Origin: Allobosea sp. AAP35
GTDB lineage: Bacteria > Pseudomonadota > Alphaproteobacteria > Rhizobiales > Beijerinckiaceae
Assembly (NCBI RefSeq): GCF_001295925.1
Contig: NZ_LJHQ01000002.1
Coordinates: 1 to 64,000 of the forward strand
Direction: 5' to 3'
DNA: 64,000 bases
How positions within the stretch are numbered: the stretch's first letter is position 1; every line of letters starts with the position of its first letter. Below the pieces are notes generated by a model. It did not search any database. It was given only the letters and a program-made list of their open reading frames with translations, and had not been told where the DNA came from. Position numbers and translations under genes: made by a program. This document shows, in pieces, positions 43,724 to 55,553 of this stretch.

Positions 43724-45262
43724 TCAGCCCTGGTCGGGCTCCTCGCCGTCCCCATCCTTCAGAGCCTCGAGCGGCGCGTCGAGCGTGAAGACGAGGCCGG
43801 TGGGCAGATAGGCGCTCTCGGCGCGCCCGCTCACTGAAGGAAATGTGCGTTCGATCAGGCGCGAGCCGAAACCGCGACGCGACGGGGTCGCCACGGGCGG
43901 ACCGCCACTCTCCTGCCAGCGCAGCCGGAACTGCGGCGCGCCGTCGATTTCGTCGATCCGCCATGACAGCGAAACCTGGCCGGTCTGGTTCGATAGGGAC
44001 CCGTATTTGACCGCATTCGTCGCCAGTTCATGCAAGACCAGCGTCAAGGCCAGCGCCGCCCGCGGCCCCAACACCACTTCGGGGCCGCCGATGGCAAACC
44101 GCGCCGGGTCCCCCTGGATACCGATGATGCTGGTTGCGATATCGGCCACGCCGGCATGGGCCCGCTGGCCGCTGACGAGGAGATCATGCGCACGCGCCAG
44201 CGCCGACATCCGCGCGCTGAAGGTTTCGTTGGCAGCCTCCAGCGAGGTCGCGCCGCGCAGCGTCTGCGAGGCGATGGCCTGGATCATCGCCAGCGTGTTC
44301 TTCACGCGATGCGCCAGTTCCTGCATCAGCAGGCGAAGCTGCGCCTCGGTTTCCTTGCGCTCGGTGATGTCGAGATGGGCCCCGATCAACCGCAGCGCCG
44401 CGCCGGTTGTCTCGTCACGCTCGATCTGGGCGATCGCCGAGATCCACCGCACCGCGCCGTCGCTGGGGCGGATGATCCTGTACTCGGCCTGGTAGTCGCG
44501 CTCCGTTCCCGCCACCGTCTCGCGGAAATGGCTTTCGACCATGGCGCGCTCCTGCGGATGGATCCGGCGCACCCAGTCCTCATGGCTTTCATGCACGGCG
44601 TCAGGCGGCAGACCATGAACGAGGAGATATTCAGGCGAGCGCGTATTGCGGAAGCCACCGACCAGATCGACCTGAAGCCCGCCGACCTTGCCGATCTTCT
44701 GGACCTGCGCCATCTCTCTTTCGCGGCGGCGCAGCGCCTGCTCGGCCGTGTCGCGTTCGCGGCGGGCCTGCACCAGGACCGTGGTCTCGATGACGACGGC
44801 AAGGATGCCGAGCACCGCGCCGCGATCGTCTACGATCGGGCTGTAATCGACATTCAGCCAGACATCCTCCGCCACTCCATGACGATGAAGCACCAGCGGC
44901 AGATCGCGATAGGAAAGCGACGCCCCCGCAAGGACGCTCGTCATCATTTCCTGGTGGAAATCCACGATCTCGGGCCAGGCGTCGAAGACGCTCGCACCGA
45001 GAATGCCGGGGTGCTTGGCGCCGGCGATGACGGCATAGGCATCGTTATAGAGCAGCAGGCCCCTCTCGCCCCAGAGCACCACCAGCGGCGTCGGCGAGGC
45101 GAGAACCACCTGCAGGGTCGAGCGAAGACGCTCGGGCCAGGTGGAGGCCGCGCCGAGCACGGTTTCCCGCCCGGTCCAGCTGCGAATGATCGCGCCGACC
45201 TCACCGCCGCCGACCGGCCAGATCGGCTGCGTCGTTGCGTTATTCCCCGGGCAAACCGCCAT
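43724..45262 (-). CDS. HWE-family sensor histidine kinase with two PAS domains
   Basis: The 512-residue cytosolic kinase has a first PAS region (LVVLWGERGLLLYNDAYAVI) and a second PAS with PAC (GGLQVDLVGGFRNTRSPEYL ... IGAHLDITERK). The HWE core follows: the H box LAHRVKNTLAMIQAIASQT, the N box LVLHELATNAVKYGSL and the WQESGGP motif that names the family. No transmembrane segment or neighbouring response regulator is present. HWE kinases include bacteriophytochrome-like and general-stress kinases. The ATG at 45262 has GGAG close upstream; a TTG at 45322 is the alternative. Confidence 0.88.
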   Translation of the reverse strand: MAVCPGNNATTQPIWPVGGGEVGAIIRSWTGRETVLGAASTWPERLRSTLQVVLASPTPLVVLWGERGLLLYNDAYAVIAGAKHPGILGASVFDAWPEIVDFHQEMMTSVLAGASLSYRDLPLVLHRHGVAEDVWLNVDYSPIVDDRGAVLGILAVVIETTVLVQARRERDTAEQALRRREREMAQVQKIGKVGGLQVDLVGGFRNTRSPEYLLVHGLPPDAVHESHEDWVRRIHPQERAMVESHFRETVAGTERDYQAEYRIIRPSDGAVRWISAIAQIERDETTGAALRLIGAHLDITERKETEAQLRLLMQELAHRVKNTLAMIQAIASQTLRGATSLEAANETFSARMSALARAHDLLVSGQRAHAGVADIATSIIGIQGDPARFAIGGPEVVLGPRAALALTLVLHELATNAVKYGSLSNQTGQVSLSWRIDEIDGAPQFRLRWQESGGPPVATPSRRGFGSRLIERTFPSVSGRAESAYLPTGLVFTLDAPLEALKDGDGEEPDQG

Positions 45263-45519
45263 GCTCTCCGCGCTTTTCGAAGTCCAGCCCAAGCTGATGC
45301 CAGCCCGCACCCGGCGCGGCAAGCCCCAGCCGGTTCCAGAGCGCTGGCCTAGCAGCTTGGACGCGGCGCTTGCATATCAAAAGACATCACGCGACCGGTC
45401 GCGGTCGCGCCCCTCCCATTCGCGAAAGCAGTGGCAGGATGCCCGGTTTCACGGCAGTGTCACGCTCACGATTCCGCTCCGGGCCTGACCGGCGGACAGA
45501 GCCAAGCTGAGGGGCATGG

Positions 45520-47193
45520 ATGCCGACTGACATCGAGATCGCGCGCGCAGCGACGCTCCAGCCGATCGTGGACATCGCTCACCGCGCCGAAATTCCACAG
45601 GACGCCCTCCACCCCTATGGCAAGTACATCGCCAAGGTCGATAAGCAGACGATCCCCGATTTCGCGGCGCGGCCCGACGGCAAGCTGATCCTCGTCACCG
45701 CGATTAATCCGACGCCCGCGGGCGAGGGCAAGACCACGACGACGGTGGGTCTCGGCGACGGCCTGACCCGCATCGGCAAAAGCTGCATGATCGCGCTGCG
45801 CGAGCCGTCTCTGGGCCCCTGCTTCGGCGTCAAGGGCGGCGCCGCCGGCGGCGGCCATGCCCAGATCGTCCCGATGGAGCAGATCAACCTGCATTTCACC
45901 GGCGATTTTCACGCCATCACCAGCGCCCACAACCTGCTCGCCGCCCTGATCGACAACCATGTCTATTGGGGCAATGCGCTCGATCTCGACACCCGCCACA
46001 TCGCCTGGCGGCGCGTCATGGACATGAACGACCGCGCCCTGCGCTCGACCGTCTCATCGCTCGGCGGCGCCAGCAACGGCTTCCCGCGCGAGGACGGCTT
46101 CGACATCACCGTCGCCTCCGAGGTGATGGCAATCTTCTGCCTGGCGACCGACCTTGATGACCTTGAGGCGCGGCTCGGCAAGATCGTTATCGGCCGCACC
46201 CGCGACAAGCGCCCGGTGACGGCGGCCGACCTCAAGGCGACGGGCGCGATGAGCGTCCTCCTCAAGGACGCACTGATGCCCAATCTGGTGCAGACCCTGG
46301 AGGGCACGCCCGCTTTCGTTCATGGCGGCCCCTTCGCCAACATCGCCCATGGCTGCAACTCGGTGATCGCGACGCGAACCGCGCTGAAGCTTGCCGATTA
46401 TGTTGTGACCGAGGCCGGCTTCGGCGCCGATCTTGGGGCCGAAAAGTTCTTCGACATCAAGTGCCGCAAGGCGGGCCTTAAGCCCGCAGCGGCCGTCATT
46501 GTCGCGACCGTGCGCGCGCTCAAGATGCATGGCGGCGCCGCCAAGGAGGCGCTCGGGCAGGAGGATCTGGCGACGCTGCAGGCGGGGCTGGCCAATCTCG
46601 CCCGCCATGTCGGCAACATCCGTAAGTTCGGCGTGCCCCCGATCGTCGCGATCAACCACTTCGTCAGCGACTCACCCGCCGAGCACGAGATGATCGCGAG
46701 CTACTGCCGCAATCATCTCGGCGTTGAGGCTGTGATCTGTCGTCATTGGGCGCTAGGCGGCGCCGGCACGGAAGAACTCGCGCACAAGGTCGTGGCATTG
46801 GCCGAAGGCGCGGAGGCCGATTTCGCGCCGCTCTATCCCGATGATCTGCCACTGTGGGACAAGCTGGAGACGATCGCCCGCGAGATCTATGGCGCAGCCG
46901 GCATCTCCGGCGATGCCAGGGTCAAGGCCCGTTTCGCCGAGCTCGAGGCCCTGGGCCATGGCCACCTGCCCGTCTGCGTGGCCAAGACGCAGTATTCCTT
47001 CTCGGCCGACCCGACGCTGCGAGGCGCGCCCAGCGGGCATATCGTGCCCGTCCGCGAGGTCAGGCTTTCGGCCGGCGCCGGCTTCGTCGTCGCGATCTGC
47101 GGGGACATCATGACGATGCCCGGACTGCCGCGCGTGCCCGCCGCCGAGCGCATCCATATCGATGCACAGGGGCGGATCGAGGGCCTGTTCTGA
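45520..47193 (+). CDS. fhs: formate-tetrahydrofolate ligase
   Basis: This 557-residue enzyme makes 10-formyltetrahydrofolate from formate, ATP and tetrahydrofolate. The nucleotide loop is [15 protein letters not shown] (residues 63-77), followed by [20 protein letters not shown] and the [12 protein letters not shown] block, all family signatures. The C-terminal [15 protein letters not shown] is also typical. AGGGG precedes the ATG. Together with frmA and fghA, 12 kb upstream, it could assimilate or dispose of formate from formaldehyde oxidation. The gene is divergent from the HWE kinase gene. Confidence 0.96.
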   Translation: MPTDIEIARAATLQPIVDIAHRAEIPQDALHPYGKYIAKVDKQTIPDFAARPDGKLILVTAINPTPAGEGKTTTTVGLGDGLTRIGKSCMIALREPSLGPCFGVKGGAAGGGHAQIVPMEQINLHFTGDFHAITSAHNLLAALIDNHVYWGNALDLDTRHIAWRRVMDMNDRALRSTVSSLGGASNGFPREDGFDITVASEVMAIFCLATDLDDLEARLGKIVIGRTRDKRPVTAADLKATGAMSVLLKDALMPNLVQTLEGTPAFVHGGPFANIAHGCNSVIATRTALKLADYVVTEAGFGADLGAEKFFDIKCRKAGLKPAAAVIVATVRALKMHGGAAKEALGQEDLATLQAGLANLARHVGNIRKFGVPPIVAINHFVSDSPAEHEMIASYCRNHLGVEAVICRHWALGGAGTEELAHKVVALAEGAEADFAPLYPDDLPLWDKLETIAREIYGAAGISGDARVKARFAELEALGHGHLPVCVAKTQYSFSADPTLRGAPSGHIVPVREVRLSAGAGFVVAICGDIMTMPGLPRVPAAERIHIDAQGRIEGLF

Positions 47194-47307
47194 GCGCGCA
47201 CGAACAACCTGGATTCGTTGGCGAATTGTTAAAACCTTGCCGACAAGTTTAGCGATCGGTGGGCGCGTGGGCCGGGCCCGCGACTTGTTCTGGGAGATCT
47301 CGCATTG

Positions 47308-49077
47308 ATGGGATCAGGCGCTGCAGGGACATGGTTGCCCCGGGGCCTGCGCAGCCGCGTCCTGGTCTGGACCCTGGCCATTCTCGTGGCGATCGCCCTG
47401 CCGGCGGCAGGCGTGTTCATCTGGCTCGTCGACAGCACGGTAATCAAGCTCGGCACGCTCTTCGCCGAAAAGCAGATCCTGTTCGACCGCTATCGCGGTC
47501 TCGATTCGCTGATGCGCGAGGTTTCGCTGGCGGAAACGGTCGCGCGCTCGCCCGCCATACTGGAATGGGCGAAAGACGAGGCCGACCCCGCCAAGGCCCA
47601 GCGCGGCCTGGCCGAGCTCGAGCACTATCGGATTTCGTTCAAGGACCAGAGCTATTTCGTCGTGCTCGACGGTTCCGGCAACTACTACTTCAACGACAAG
47701 GACAACACCTACGAGCACGCTCGCAGGCGATATACATTGTCACGCGAAAATCCGCGCGACGGCTGGTATTACAAGACGGTGGCGCTGGCCTCGGGCTGCC
47801 ACCTCAATGTCGACCATGACGACACGCTGAATGTCACCAAGGTCTGGATCAACTGCATCATCCGGCAGGGCGACCGCGTGCTCGGGATCATTGGCACCGG
47901 CGTCGATCTGAGCCAGTTCATCCGCGAGGTTGTCGATATCCCGCAGACCGGCGTCCAGAGCATGTTCGTCGATCGCAACGGCGCGGTTCAGGCCCATCGC
48001 AACCCCAAGCTCGTCGATTTTCACAGCCTGACCAAGGACACCAAGGCCAAGACGACAATCTTTACGCTGCTCGACGACCAGGCCGATCGCAGCGCCCTGG
48101 CCGCGATGATGGAGCAGGTGGCGGCCGGGGGGGCTCTGGTGCGCTCGCGCTTTATGCAGATCGAAGGCCACCAGGCGCTGGTCGGCGTGGGATATCTCGA
48201 CCGGCTCGGCTGGTTCAACGTAACCATCATGGATGTCGACGAGATCATCGACCGGCGGATGTTCCTGCCGATCGGGCTGCTGCTAGCCGCGATGCTGCTG
48301 GCGGCAGCCGCCCTCTCGACCCTGCTGTTCAAGCGCAGCGTGCTCGACCGGCTGGCGCGCATGGAGGCCGATGTCCAGCGAGTGCAGGCCGGCCGCTTCG
48401 ATGAGGTTGCCAGCGATGCCGCCGATGACGAGATCGGCCGGTTTTCGCGCGCCCTGGGCGCCATGGCGAAGGCGGTGGGGCACAACACCGATCGCCTCGA
48501 GGAGATGGTCGCCGACAGGACGCGGGAGTTGGAGCGCCTCGCCCATCACGACCCGCTGACCGGCATCTTCAATCGGCGCGGCTTCGAGCGCGCCTTCGAG
48601 GCCGAGCAGAACCGTGCAAGGCGCGCCAGCCGGCCAATGGCCCTGCTCCTGATCGACATCGATCATTTCAAGCCGGTCAACGACGACCACGGACATCAGG
48701 CCGGCGACCAGGTCATCATCGAGGTCGTCGCGCGTCTTGAGGGGCTGATGCGCAATTATGATGTCTGCGGTCGCTGGGGCGGCGACGAATTCATCGTCCT
48801 GCTGGCCGAGACCAGCCTGCCGGCGCTGACAGCGGTCGCGGCGAAGCTCGGCGCGGCCACGCGCGATCGACCCGTCTCGCTCGGTGCCGGCTTTTCGCTG
48901 CCGATCACCGTCAGCATCGGTGCCTGTCTCGTGGCCCAGGCCGACACCCTCGCCGATGCCGCCGGCCATGCCGACACCGCGCTCTACGCCGCCAAGCAGG
49001 GCGGGCGCGATGGCTTCGTCATCCACGAGGCGCCCTCCCGCGCCGGGGCCGCGCTGGCCCCCGTCGGGCGCGGCTGA
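47308..49077 (+). CDS. membrane diguanylate cyclase (Cache-HAMP-GGDEF)
   Basis: This 589-residue protein makes cyclic di-GMP. A first membrane helix (LVWTLAILVAIALPAAGVFI) precedes a large periplasmic Cache-type sensor. A second helix follows near residue 320 (LLLAAMLLAAAALSTLLF), then a HAMP linker (VQAGRFDEVASDAADDEIGR) and the GGDEF domain. The active site is RWGGDEF (near residue 490), with metal Asp in LLIDIDHFKPVND. Five residues before GGDEF is an RNYD I-site, so product inhibition is expected. No EAL domain is present. GGGAG precedes the start; the TTG at 47305 is an alternative one codon upstream. Confidence 0.92.
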   Translation: MGSGAAGTWLPRGLRSRVLVWTLAILVAIALPAAGVFIWLVDSTVIKLGTLFAEKQILFDRYRGLDSLMREVSLAETVARSPAILEWAKDEADPAKAQRGLAELEHYRISFKDQSYFVVLDGSGNYYFNDKDNTYEHARRRYTLSRENPRDGWYYKTVALASGCHLNVDHDDTLNVTKVWINCIIRQGDRVLGIIGTGVDLSQFIREVVDIPQTGVQSMFVDRNGAVQAHRNPKLVDFHSLTKDTKAKTTIFTLLDDQADRSALAAMMEQVAAGGALVRSRFMQIEGHQALVGVGYLDRLGWFNVTIMDVDEIIDRRMFLPIGLLLAAMLLAAAALSTLLFKRSVLDRLARMEADVQRVQAGRFDEVASDAADDEIGRFSRALGAMAKAVGHNTDRLEEMVADRTRELERLAHHDPLTGIFNRRGFERAFEAEQNRARRASRPMALLLIDIDHFKPVNDDHGHQAGDQVIIEVVARLEGLMRNYDVCGRWGGDEFIVLLAETSLPALTAVAAKLGAATRDRPVSLGAGFSLPITVSIGACLVAQADTLADAAGHADTALYAAKQGGRDGFVIHEAPSRAGAALAPVGRG

Positions 49078-49131
49078 CGCCGCCGAGTCACCGGACGCCG
49101 TCTTTTCAGACCGACGATCTGACACAAACGA

Positions 49132-49158
49132 AAAAGGGCACCCGAAGGGCGCCCTTTT
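49132..49158. terminator. bidirectional terminator between the GGDEF and ftsH genes
   Basis: Stem AAAAGGGC / GCCCTTTT extends inward as CCC/GGG around a GAA loop. Convergent genes flank it, and an A-run on one side and T-run on the other serve both directions. Confidence 0.8.
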
Positions 49159-49187
49159 CACAACGTGGCACCCGTGAGGGAGCGCCA

Positions 49188-51116
<1,929 letters not shown>

Positions 51117-51222
51117 GTGTCCGATCAGGCCCGCCGGATGAGCCGGTAAGGCCGAGAGTTTGCTGCAGTAATCTAGGTGCGACCGGGGCCCTTGCCAAGG
51201 GAAACAGAAAATCGGCTCTCGC

Positions 51223-52278
51223 CTATGATGCCGCAGGGTGAATGCCGCGTCTGCGTGGCCCCTCGCGCGCCAGGCTCAAGATGCCTCTCGGAGATAAAGT
51301 CATTACGCTGCCAGCCAGCGTCCGGACCATGCGACGGCCGGTCTGGGCGGCCTCCTGCAGCGCCTGGACACAGGCTTCGAGCCGCTCCAGCCGCTGCCCG
51401 GAGCCGCGCTCGCTGTCGATTTCCGCCAGGGCCAGCGCGACAACACGCAGCACGATCTCCTCGGGCTCTCCCAGCAAAGCGGCAAATCGCAGCCTCACGA
51501 CGGCCGTGGAATCGTCCTGCAGCAGCAGATCCGACAGCACCGTCTGCGCGCGCCGCGTCGCCGCCTCGTCAAGACGTGCGATGCGCCGCGCCAGCACAGC
51601 CAGCCGCTGCGCATCCAGGCCTTCTTCAGCGAGGGCGGGCATCAGCGCGCGCCAGCGAACGCGCTCGAAGCGCGGATCGCCATTGCTGGGATCGGTCGCG
51701 AAGGCGATGCCCCGCGCCTCGGCGGTGGCGATCAGACGAACCTTAGGCACACCCAGCAGCGGGCGCGCGATCGTCATGGCCCCTCTGCGCACGCGCTTGC
51801 GCATCGCGGCCAGGCCGGCGGGGCCGGAGCCGCGCGCCATCCGCATCAGCAGCGTTTCCGCCTGGTCGTCGAGCGTATGCGCCGTCACCACGACCGCGCC
51901 GCCCAGACGCTCGGCCTCTTCTGCCAGGAGCGCGTAGCGCGCGGCACGCGCCTGCTCCTGCAGCGCGGTTTTCGGCTTCAGCCCCTGCCAGGTCAGGATG
52001 CGGTGGGGGATCGAAAGCCGCCCGCACAGCGCCGCGACAGCCTGAGCCTCCGCGCTGGAGGCCGCGCGCAGACCGTGATCGATCGTGGCGGCATGAAGCT
52101 CCGGGCGCCCCGGTTCGCGCGTCCATTCGGCCAGCAGGGCAAGCAGCGCAACGGAGTCGGGTCCGCCCGACACCGCGACCAGAAGGCAAGGTTCTGTGGC
52201 AAGCCCGGAAAAGAGATCGGCCGCCTCGGCTGCGCCGATCGGCGGATCGTCAATGGAGGTCTGCGGAACCGCGCTCAA
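51223..52278 (-). CDS. tilS: tRNA(Ile)-lysidine synthase
   Basis: This 351-residue PP-loop enzyme attaches lysine to C34 of the AUA-decoding tRNA-Ile. The ATP loop is [13 protein letters not shown] (SGGPDS at 37-42), with [11 protein letters not shown] and [20 protein letters not shown] as further family signatures. The C-terminal part is short, as usual in alphaproteobacteria. The start is a TTG overlapping the cpoB stop by four bases (TTGA), implying coupled translation. It is essential in most bacteria. Confidence 0.94.
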   Translation of the reverse strand: MSAVPQTSIDDPPIGAAEAADLFSGLATEPCLLVAVSGGPDSVALLALLAEWTREPGRPELHAATIDHGLRAASSAEAQAVAALCGRLSIPHRILTWQGLKPKTALQEQARAARYALLAEEAERLGGAVVVTAHTLDDQAETLLMRMARGSGPAGLAAMRKRVRRGAMTIARPLLGVPKVRLIATAEARGIAFATDPSNGDPRFERVRWRALMPALAEEGLDAQRLAVLARRIARLDEAATRRAQTVLSDLLLQDDSTAVVRLRFAALLGEPEEIVLRVVALALAEIDSERGSGQRLERLEACVQALQEAAQTGRRMVRTLAGSVMTLSPRGILSLAREGPRRRGIHPAAS

Positions 52279-53213
52279 GCGCAGCCCGAACGCCGCCGCT
52301 CGCGCTCGATGCCCTGCCGGACCGAATTGGGCGCGGCGGGATATTCGACCCCGACCTTGGCATAGGTCGCGCAGGCCTGGTCCCGGGCGCCGAGCCCGTT
52401 CAGCGCGATGCCGAGCCGCAGCAGGCTATCGGGAGCCTTGGCCGATCTCGGCGCATCGCTGGAGACCTTCAGGAACTGCTCGGCCGCCTCGCGATAGCGC
52501 TTGCGCTGGAGATAGCTCTCGCCGAGCCAGTAGGTGGCGTCGACGGCGAGACGATCGCGCGGATAGCTCTGCAGGAACTGGCGGAAGCCCATCTCGGCCT
52601 GCTCGTATTCCTTGCGCAGGATCGAGGCATAAGCGAGGTCATAGGCCTCCTTGGCACTTGCCGGCCCGCTGGCCGCCGCCACGCTCGGCCCGCGCGGAAC
52701 CGGCTGCGGCAGCGCACCCTGGGGCGCGCCCCGTCCGACACCTTGCAGGTCAAGCGGCCCCTGGCCGGCACCGCCCTCGGCAAAGCCATCCTCGATGATG
52801 CCGCCGATGCCGCCGTCGAGCGAACGCGGCGCCCCGGCGGCACCCTGCTGGAGTGTCGGGTCGAAGGCATCGCTGCGACGCTGGGTGCGTGGTGCGCCCC
52901 CCGCCGCGGGCGCGGCCCCGCCCGGCGCCGCTGCCCCAGGAGCACGACCACCGGCCCGCTCGTTCAGGCGAAAATCGACATCTTCCTGGAACTTGCGAAG
53001 CTGCTCGCTCAGACGACGGTTCTCGAACTGTAGCTGCTCGATCTGGCCCGAAAGCTGGCGGATCTGGTTTTCCATCCGCGAGGTCCGCACCACGAGATCG
53101 GCCGCGTCCTGCGCGCTGGCCGGCAGGCTCAGGCAGGATACCGCCAAGCCCAGGGCGAGAGCGGCAAGGCCGCTGCGGACCGCGTGATCGAGGCGAAACT
53201 GTCGGAGCATCAT
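52275..53213 (-). CDS. cpoB: cell division coordinator CpoB (Tol-Pal associated TPR protein)
   Basis: The 312-residue periplasmic protein has a signal peptide ending in PASAQDAADL. A trimerising coiled coil follows (residues 45-80, NQIRQLSGQIEQLQFENRRL), then a long Gly/Ala/Pro-rich linker. The C-terminal TPR domain begins KEAYDLAYASILRKEYEQAE and runs to VGVEYPAAPNSV. CpoB coordinates outer-membrane constriction by Tol-Pal with peptidoglycan synthesis. It lies downstream of pal, but a strong hairpin separates the two. Confidence 0.9.
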   Translation of the reverse strand: MMLRQFRLDHAVRSGLAALALGLAVSCLSLPASAQDAADLVVRTSRMENQIRQLSGQIEQLQFENRRLSEQLRKFQEDVDFRLNERAGGRAPGAAAPGGAAPAAGGAPRTQRRSDAFDPTLQQGAAGAPRSLDGGIGGIIEDGFAEGGAGQGPLDLQGVGRGAPQGALPQPVPRGPSVAAASGPASAKEAYDLAYASILRKEYEQAEMGFRQFLQSYPRDRLAVDATYWLGESYLQRKRYREAAEQFLKVSSDAPRSAKAPDSLLRLGIALNGLGARDQACATYAKVGVEYPAAPNSVRQGIERERRRSGCA

Positions 53214-53275
53214 GAGAACCGGGGTTGAGTGACGGCAGGCCTATAACACGCCATGACCACGGCCAAAATATGAAA

Positions 53276-53310
53276 GGGCCGGCGCCTTCCCGAAAGGAAG
53301 GCGCCGGCCC
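53276..53310 (-). terminator. strong hairpin terminator between pal and cpoB
   Basis: A perfect 15-bp stem (GGGCCGGCGCCTTCC and its complement) encloses a 5-nt loop. On the minus strand it is followed by TTTCATATTTT. It should terminate, or partially terminate, transcription from pal before cpoB. Confidence 0.8.
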
Positions 53311-53334
53311 GATGGTGTTTGCAGCAGCGTGGCG

Positions 53335-53850
53335 TCAGACGCCACCGCCGGCGCCGTCGAGCACCGTCACGACGCGGCGGTTCTGCGACCAGCAGGAGAT
53401 GTCGTTGCAGACCGCTACCGGGCGCTCCTTGCCATAGGACACGATGCGCATGCGGTTGCCCTGAATGCCGCGCGACGAGAGATAGTCGCGCACCGTCTGG
53501 GCGCGGCGCGCCGACAGGGAGAAGTTGTATTCGCGGGTGCCGCGCTCGTCGGCATGCCCCTCGACGATGAAGGTGTAGCGCGGGAAACGCTGCAGCCAGG
53601 CGGACTGCTTGTCGAGCGTTGCAACTGCCGTGGGCGTCAGATCGGTCGAGTCGGTCTCGAAGAAGACCCGGTCGCCGACATTGACGACGAAGTCCTGGGC
53701 GCTGCCGGGCGTGGCCGCCCCACCCGCACCGAAACCCGAATTCGCATCGGCGTTCTGGTTTGTGTTGGCGCAGGCGCCCAGCGCCAGCGAAGCGGCGATG
53801 GCAGCGGCGAAGCGGACGGCGCGGCCGCCGGCGAAGAGAGTGGCGAGCAT
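53335..53850 (-). CDS. pal: peptidoglycan-associated lipoprotein Pal
   Basis: This 171-residue outer-membrane lipoprotein has a lipobox LGAC with the acylated Cys at residue 27. An OmpA-type peptidoglycan-binding domain follows: VFFETDSTDLTPTAVATLDK, then IVEGHADERGTREYNFSLSA, RRAQTVRDYLSSRGI and GKERPVA. Pal links the outer membrane to peptidoglycan and to TolB. GGAG is about 8 nt before the ATG at 53850; a longer frame from 53955 is not supported. It is downstream of tolB with a palindromic repeat between. Confidence 0.95.
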   Translation of the reverse strand: MLATLFAGGRAVRFAAAIAASLALGACANTNQNADANSGFGAGGAATPGSAQDFVVNVGDRVFFETDSTDLTPTAVATLDKQSAWLQRFPRYTFIVEGHADERGTREYNFSLSARRAQTVRDYLSSRGIQGNRMRIVSYGKERPVAVCNDISCWSQNRRVVTVLDGAGGGV

Positions 53851-54185
53851 GAGGGGACTCCGGGGCGTTCGGTGCGGTGCGAGTCGCGTTTCGCGGACGG
53901 CGTTGAAAGGACAAGGCTGCGATGCAGATCGGCCTGCATCCATGGTCTTCATCAATGAAGCGTCAACCTAAACGAGACCTTGCCAGAACAAGGCGAAGTG
54001 GCGGCATTGCGGCGTATAGTTAATCAAACACTGCAAGAGGCCGCTTTCGCCGCATTGTGGCGCTTTTGCACCGCTTTAGCAGTCCCTATCGTCATCGCGA
54101 GCGCGGCGAAGCCATCCAGGCGAACGTCGAGCGAGACATTCCGGATTGCTTCGCTGCGCTCGCAATGACGGAGAGGTGAACTTCC
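53851..54185. other. 335-bp gap between tolB and pal
   Basis: This gap holds the pal ribosome site, an AT-richer patch around 53965-54085 that could carry a separate pal promoter, and the family A repeat at 54090-54170. I see no gene in it. Confidence 0.45.
54090..54170. repeat. intergenic palindromic repeat, family A, copy 3
   Basis: Arms CGTCATCGCGAGCGCGGC and GCTGCGCTCGCAATGACG enclose a variable centre. It sits 15 bp downstream of the tolB stop within the tol-pal cluster. Confidence 0.85.
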
Positions 54186-55553
54186 CTACCGCGCCGCCGT
54201 CAGCAGCGGCGACCAGGTTGGGTCTGAGGCGAAGGCCGGCGTCGGCACAGGGATTTCGACGCGGCCGGTGATGTCGACCATGTAGAGTTTTCCGCCGGAC
54301 TGCCCGCCCGGATCGCGGAAGAACATGATGTATTGGCCGTTGGGCGCCCAGTTCGGCGCCTCGTTATGGAAGCCCTCGGTCAGGAGCCGCTCGCCCGAAC
54401 CGTCGGCGCGCATCACGCCGATGGCGAAGCCGCCGCCGGTGCGCTTGGTGAAGGCGATCAGATCGCCACGCGGCGACCAGGAGGGCTGCGAATAGGTGCC
54501 CTGCCCGAAGGAGAGCCGCTTGCCCTCGCCACCGCCGGCGCCCATCAAGTAGAGCTGCTGCGAGCCACCCCGATCGCTCTCGAAAACGAGTTGCGTGCCG
54601 TCGGGCGAATAGGAGGGCGAGGTGTCGATCGCGCCGGTCGAAGTGAGCCGCATCGTCGTGCGCGAACCGATGTCGATGGCGTAGAGATTGGCGTTGCCGC
54701 CCTGCTGGAGGCTGAGTGCGATTCGCGCGCCATTGGGCGAGAAGCGCGGGCTTGAGGTCATGTCGGGGAAGTTGCCGACGATCTGGCGTTGTCCGGTCTC
54801 GATGTTGAGCACATGCACGCGCGGCTGCTCGCCGCTGCGCTGCGACATGTAGGTCACCTCCTGCGACACCGGCGAATAGCGCGGCGTCACCACAGAGACG
54901 GAGCCGTCGGTGAGGTAGCGCACATTGGCGCCGTCCTGATCCATGATCGCCAAGCGCTTGCGCCGGTTCTCCTTGGGTCCTGATTCATCCACGAAGACGA
55001 CGCGGGTGTCGAAGAAACCGCCGACGCCGGTGATCTTCGTAAAAATCGCATCCGAGATGATGTGGCCGACGCGCCTGGCATTGTTGGGGTCGGTGAAGTA
55101 CTGCTGGCCATCGGTCTGCGTGCCGGTGGTGACGTCCCAGAGCCGGAACTCGGCCTTGATCCGGCCCGTGCCGTCGCGCGAGACGCGGCCCGTCACCAGC
55201 GCCTGCACGCCGGTCGCCTTCCAGGCGCCGAAATCGGGCGCGGCGTCGAAGGGCGGGTTCTTCTCGGCGTGGCGCCCCTTGTCGATCGGCGCGAAATAGC
55301 CGCAGCGCTTCAGATTGTTGCTGACGACGCCCGAGACGAGCACGCCGCCTTCCCCGGCAAAATCCGCGATCGCGATCGGCAGCGGCTGGAACGAGCCGCC
55401 GCGCAGATCGATCACGAGTTCGGCTCGGGCTGGCGCCGGCTTGAGCGACACCCCTGCCGGCACGAGCAAGGACGCCCCCGCAAGCGCCAGGAGCCTGCGG
55501 CGCGTCGGCGCCGTCGAAAGAACGGGAAGATCGGTACGGTCGATCAGGGTCAC
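54186..55553 (-). CDS. tolB: Tol-Pal system translocation protein TolB
   Basis: The 455-residue periplasmic protein has a twin-arginine-like leader ([18 protein letters not shown]) rather than a plain Sec signal. An N-terminal domain follows ([14 protein letters not shown]), then a six-bladed beta-propeller with repeated [16 protein letters not shown]-type motifs. It couples Pal to the TolQRA motor. The GTG start overlaps the tolA stop by four bases (GTGA). The leader could route it through Tat; this is inferred from motif only. Confidence 0.95.
   Translation of the reverse strand: MTLIDRTDLPVLSTAPTRRRLLALAGASLLVPAGVSLKPAPARAELVIDLRGGSFQPLPIAIADFAGEGGVLVSGVVSNNLKRCGYFAPIDKGRHAEKNPPFDAAPDFGAWKATGVQALVTGRVSRDGTGRIKAEFRLWDVTTGTQTDGQQYFTDPNNARRVGHIISDAIFTKITGVGGFFDTRVVFVDESGPKENRRKRLAIMDQDGANVRYLTDGSVSVVTPRYSPVSQEVTYMSQRSGEQPRVHVLNIETGQRQIVGNFPDMTSSPRFSPNGARIALSLQQGGNANLYAIDIGSRTTMRLTSTGAIDTSPSYSPDGTQLVFESDRGGSQQLYLMGAGGGEGKRLSFGQGTYSQPSWSPRGDLIAFTKRTGGGFAIGVMRADGSGERLLTEGFHNEAPNWAPNGQYIMFFRDPGGQSGGKLYMVDITGRVEIPVPTPAFASDPTWSPLLTAAR

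Noticed and set aside
41551-43755. Long minus-strand frame of 734 codons under the HAD, GST and Omp genes
   Set aside because: Three well-supported plus-strand genes with ribosome sites occupy the same DNA; the frame is open only because of GC skew.
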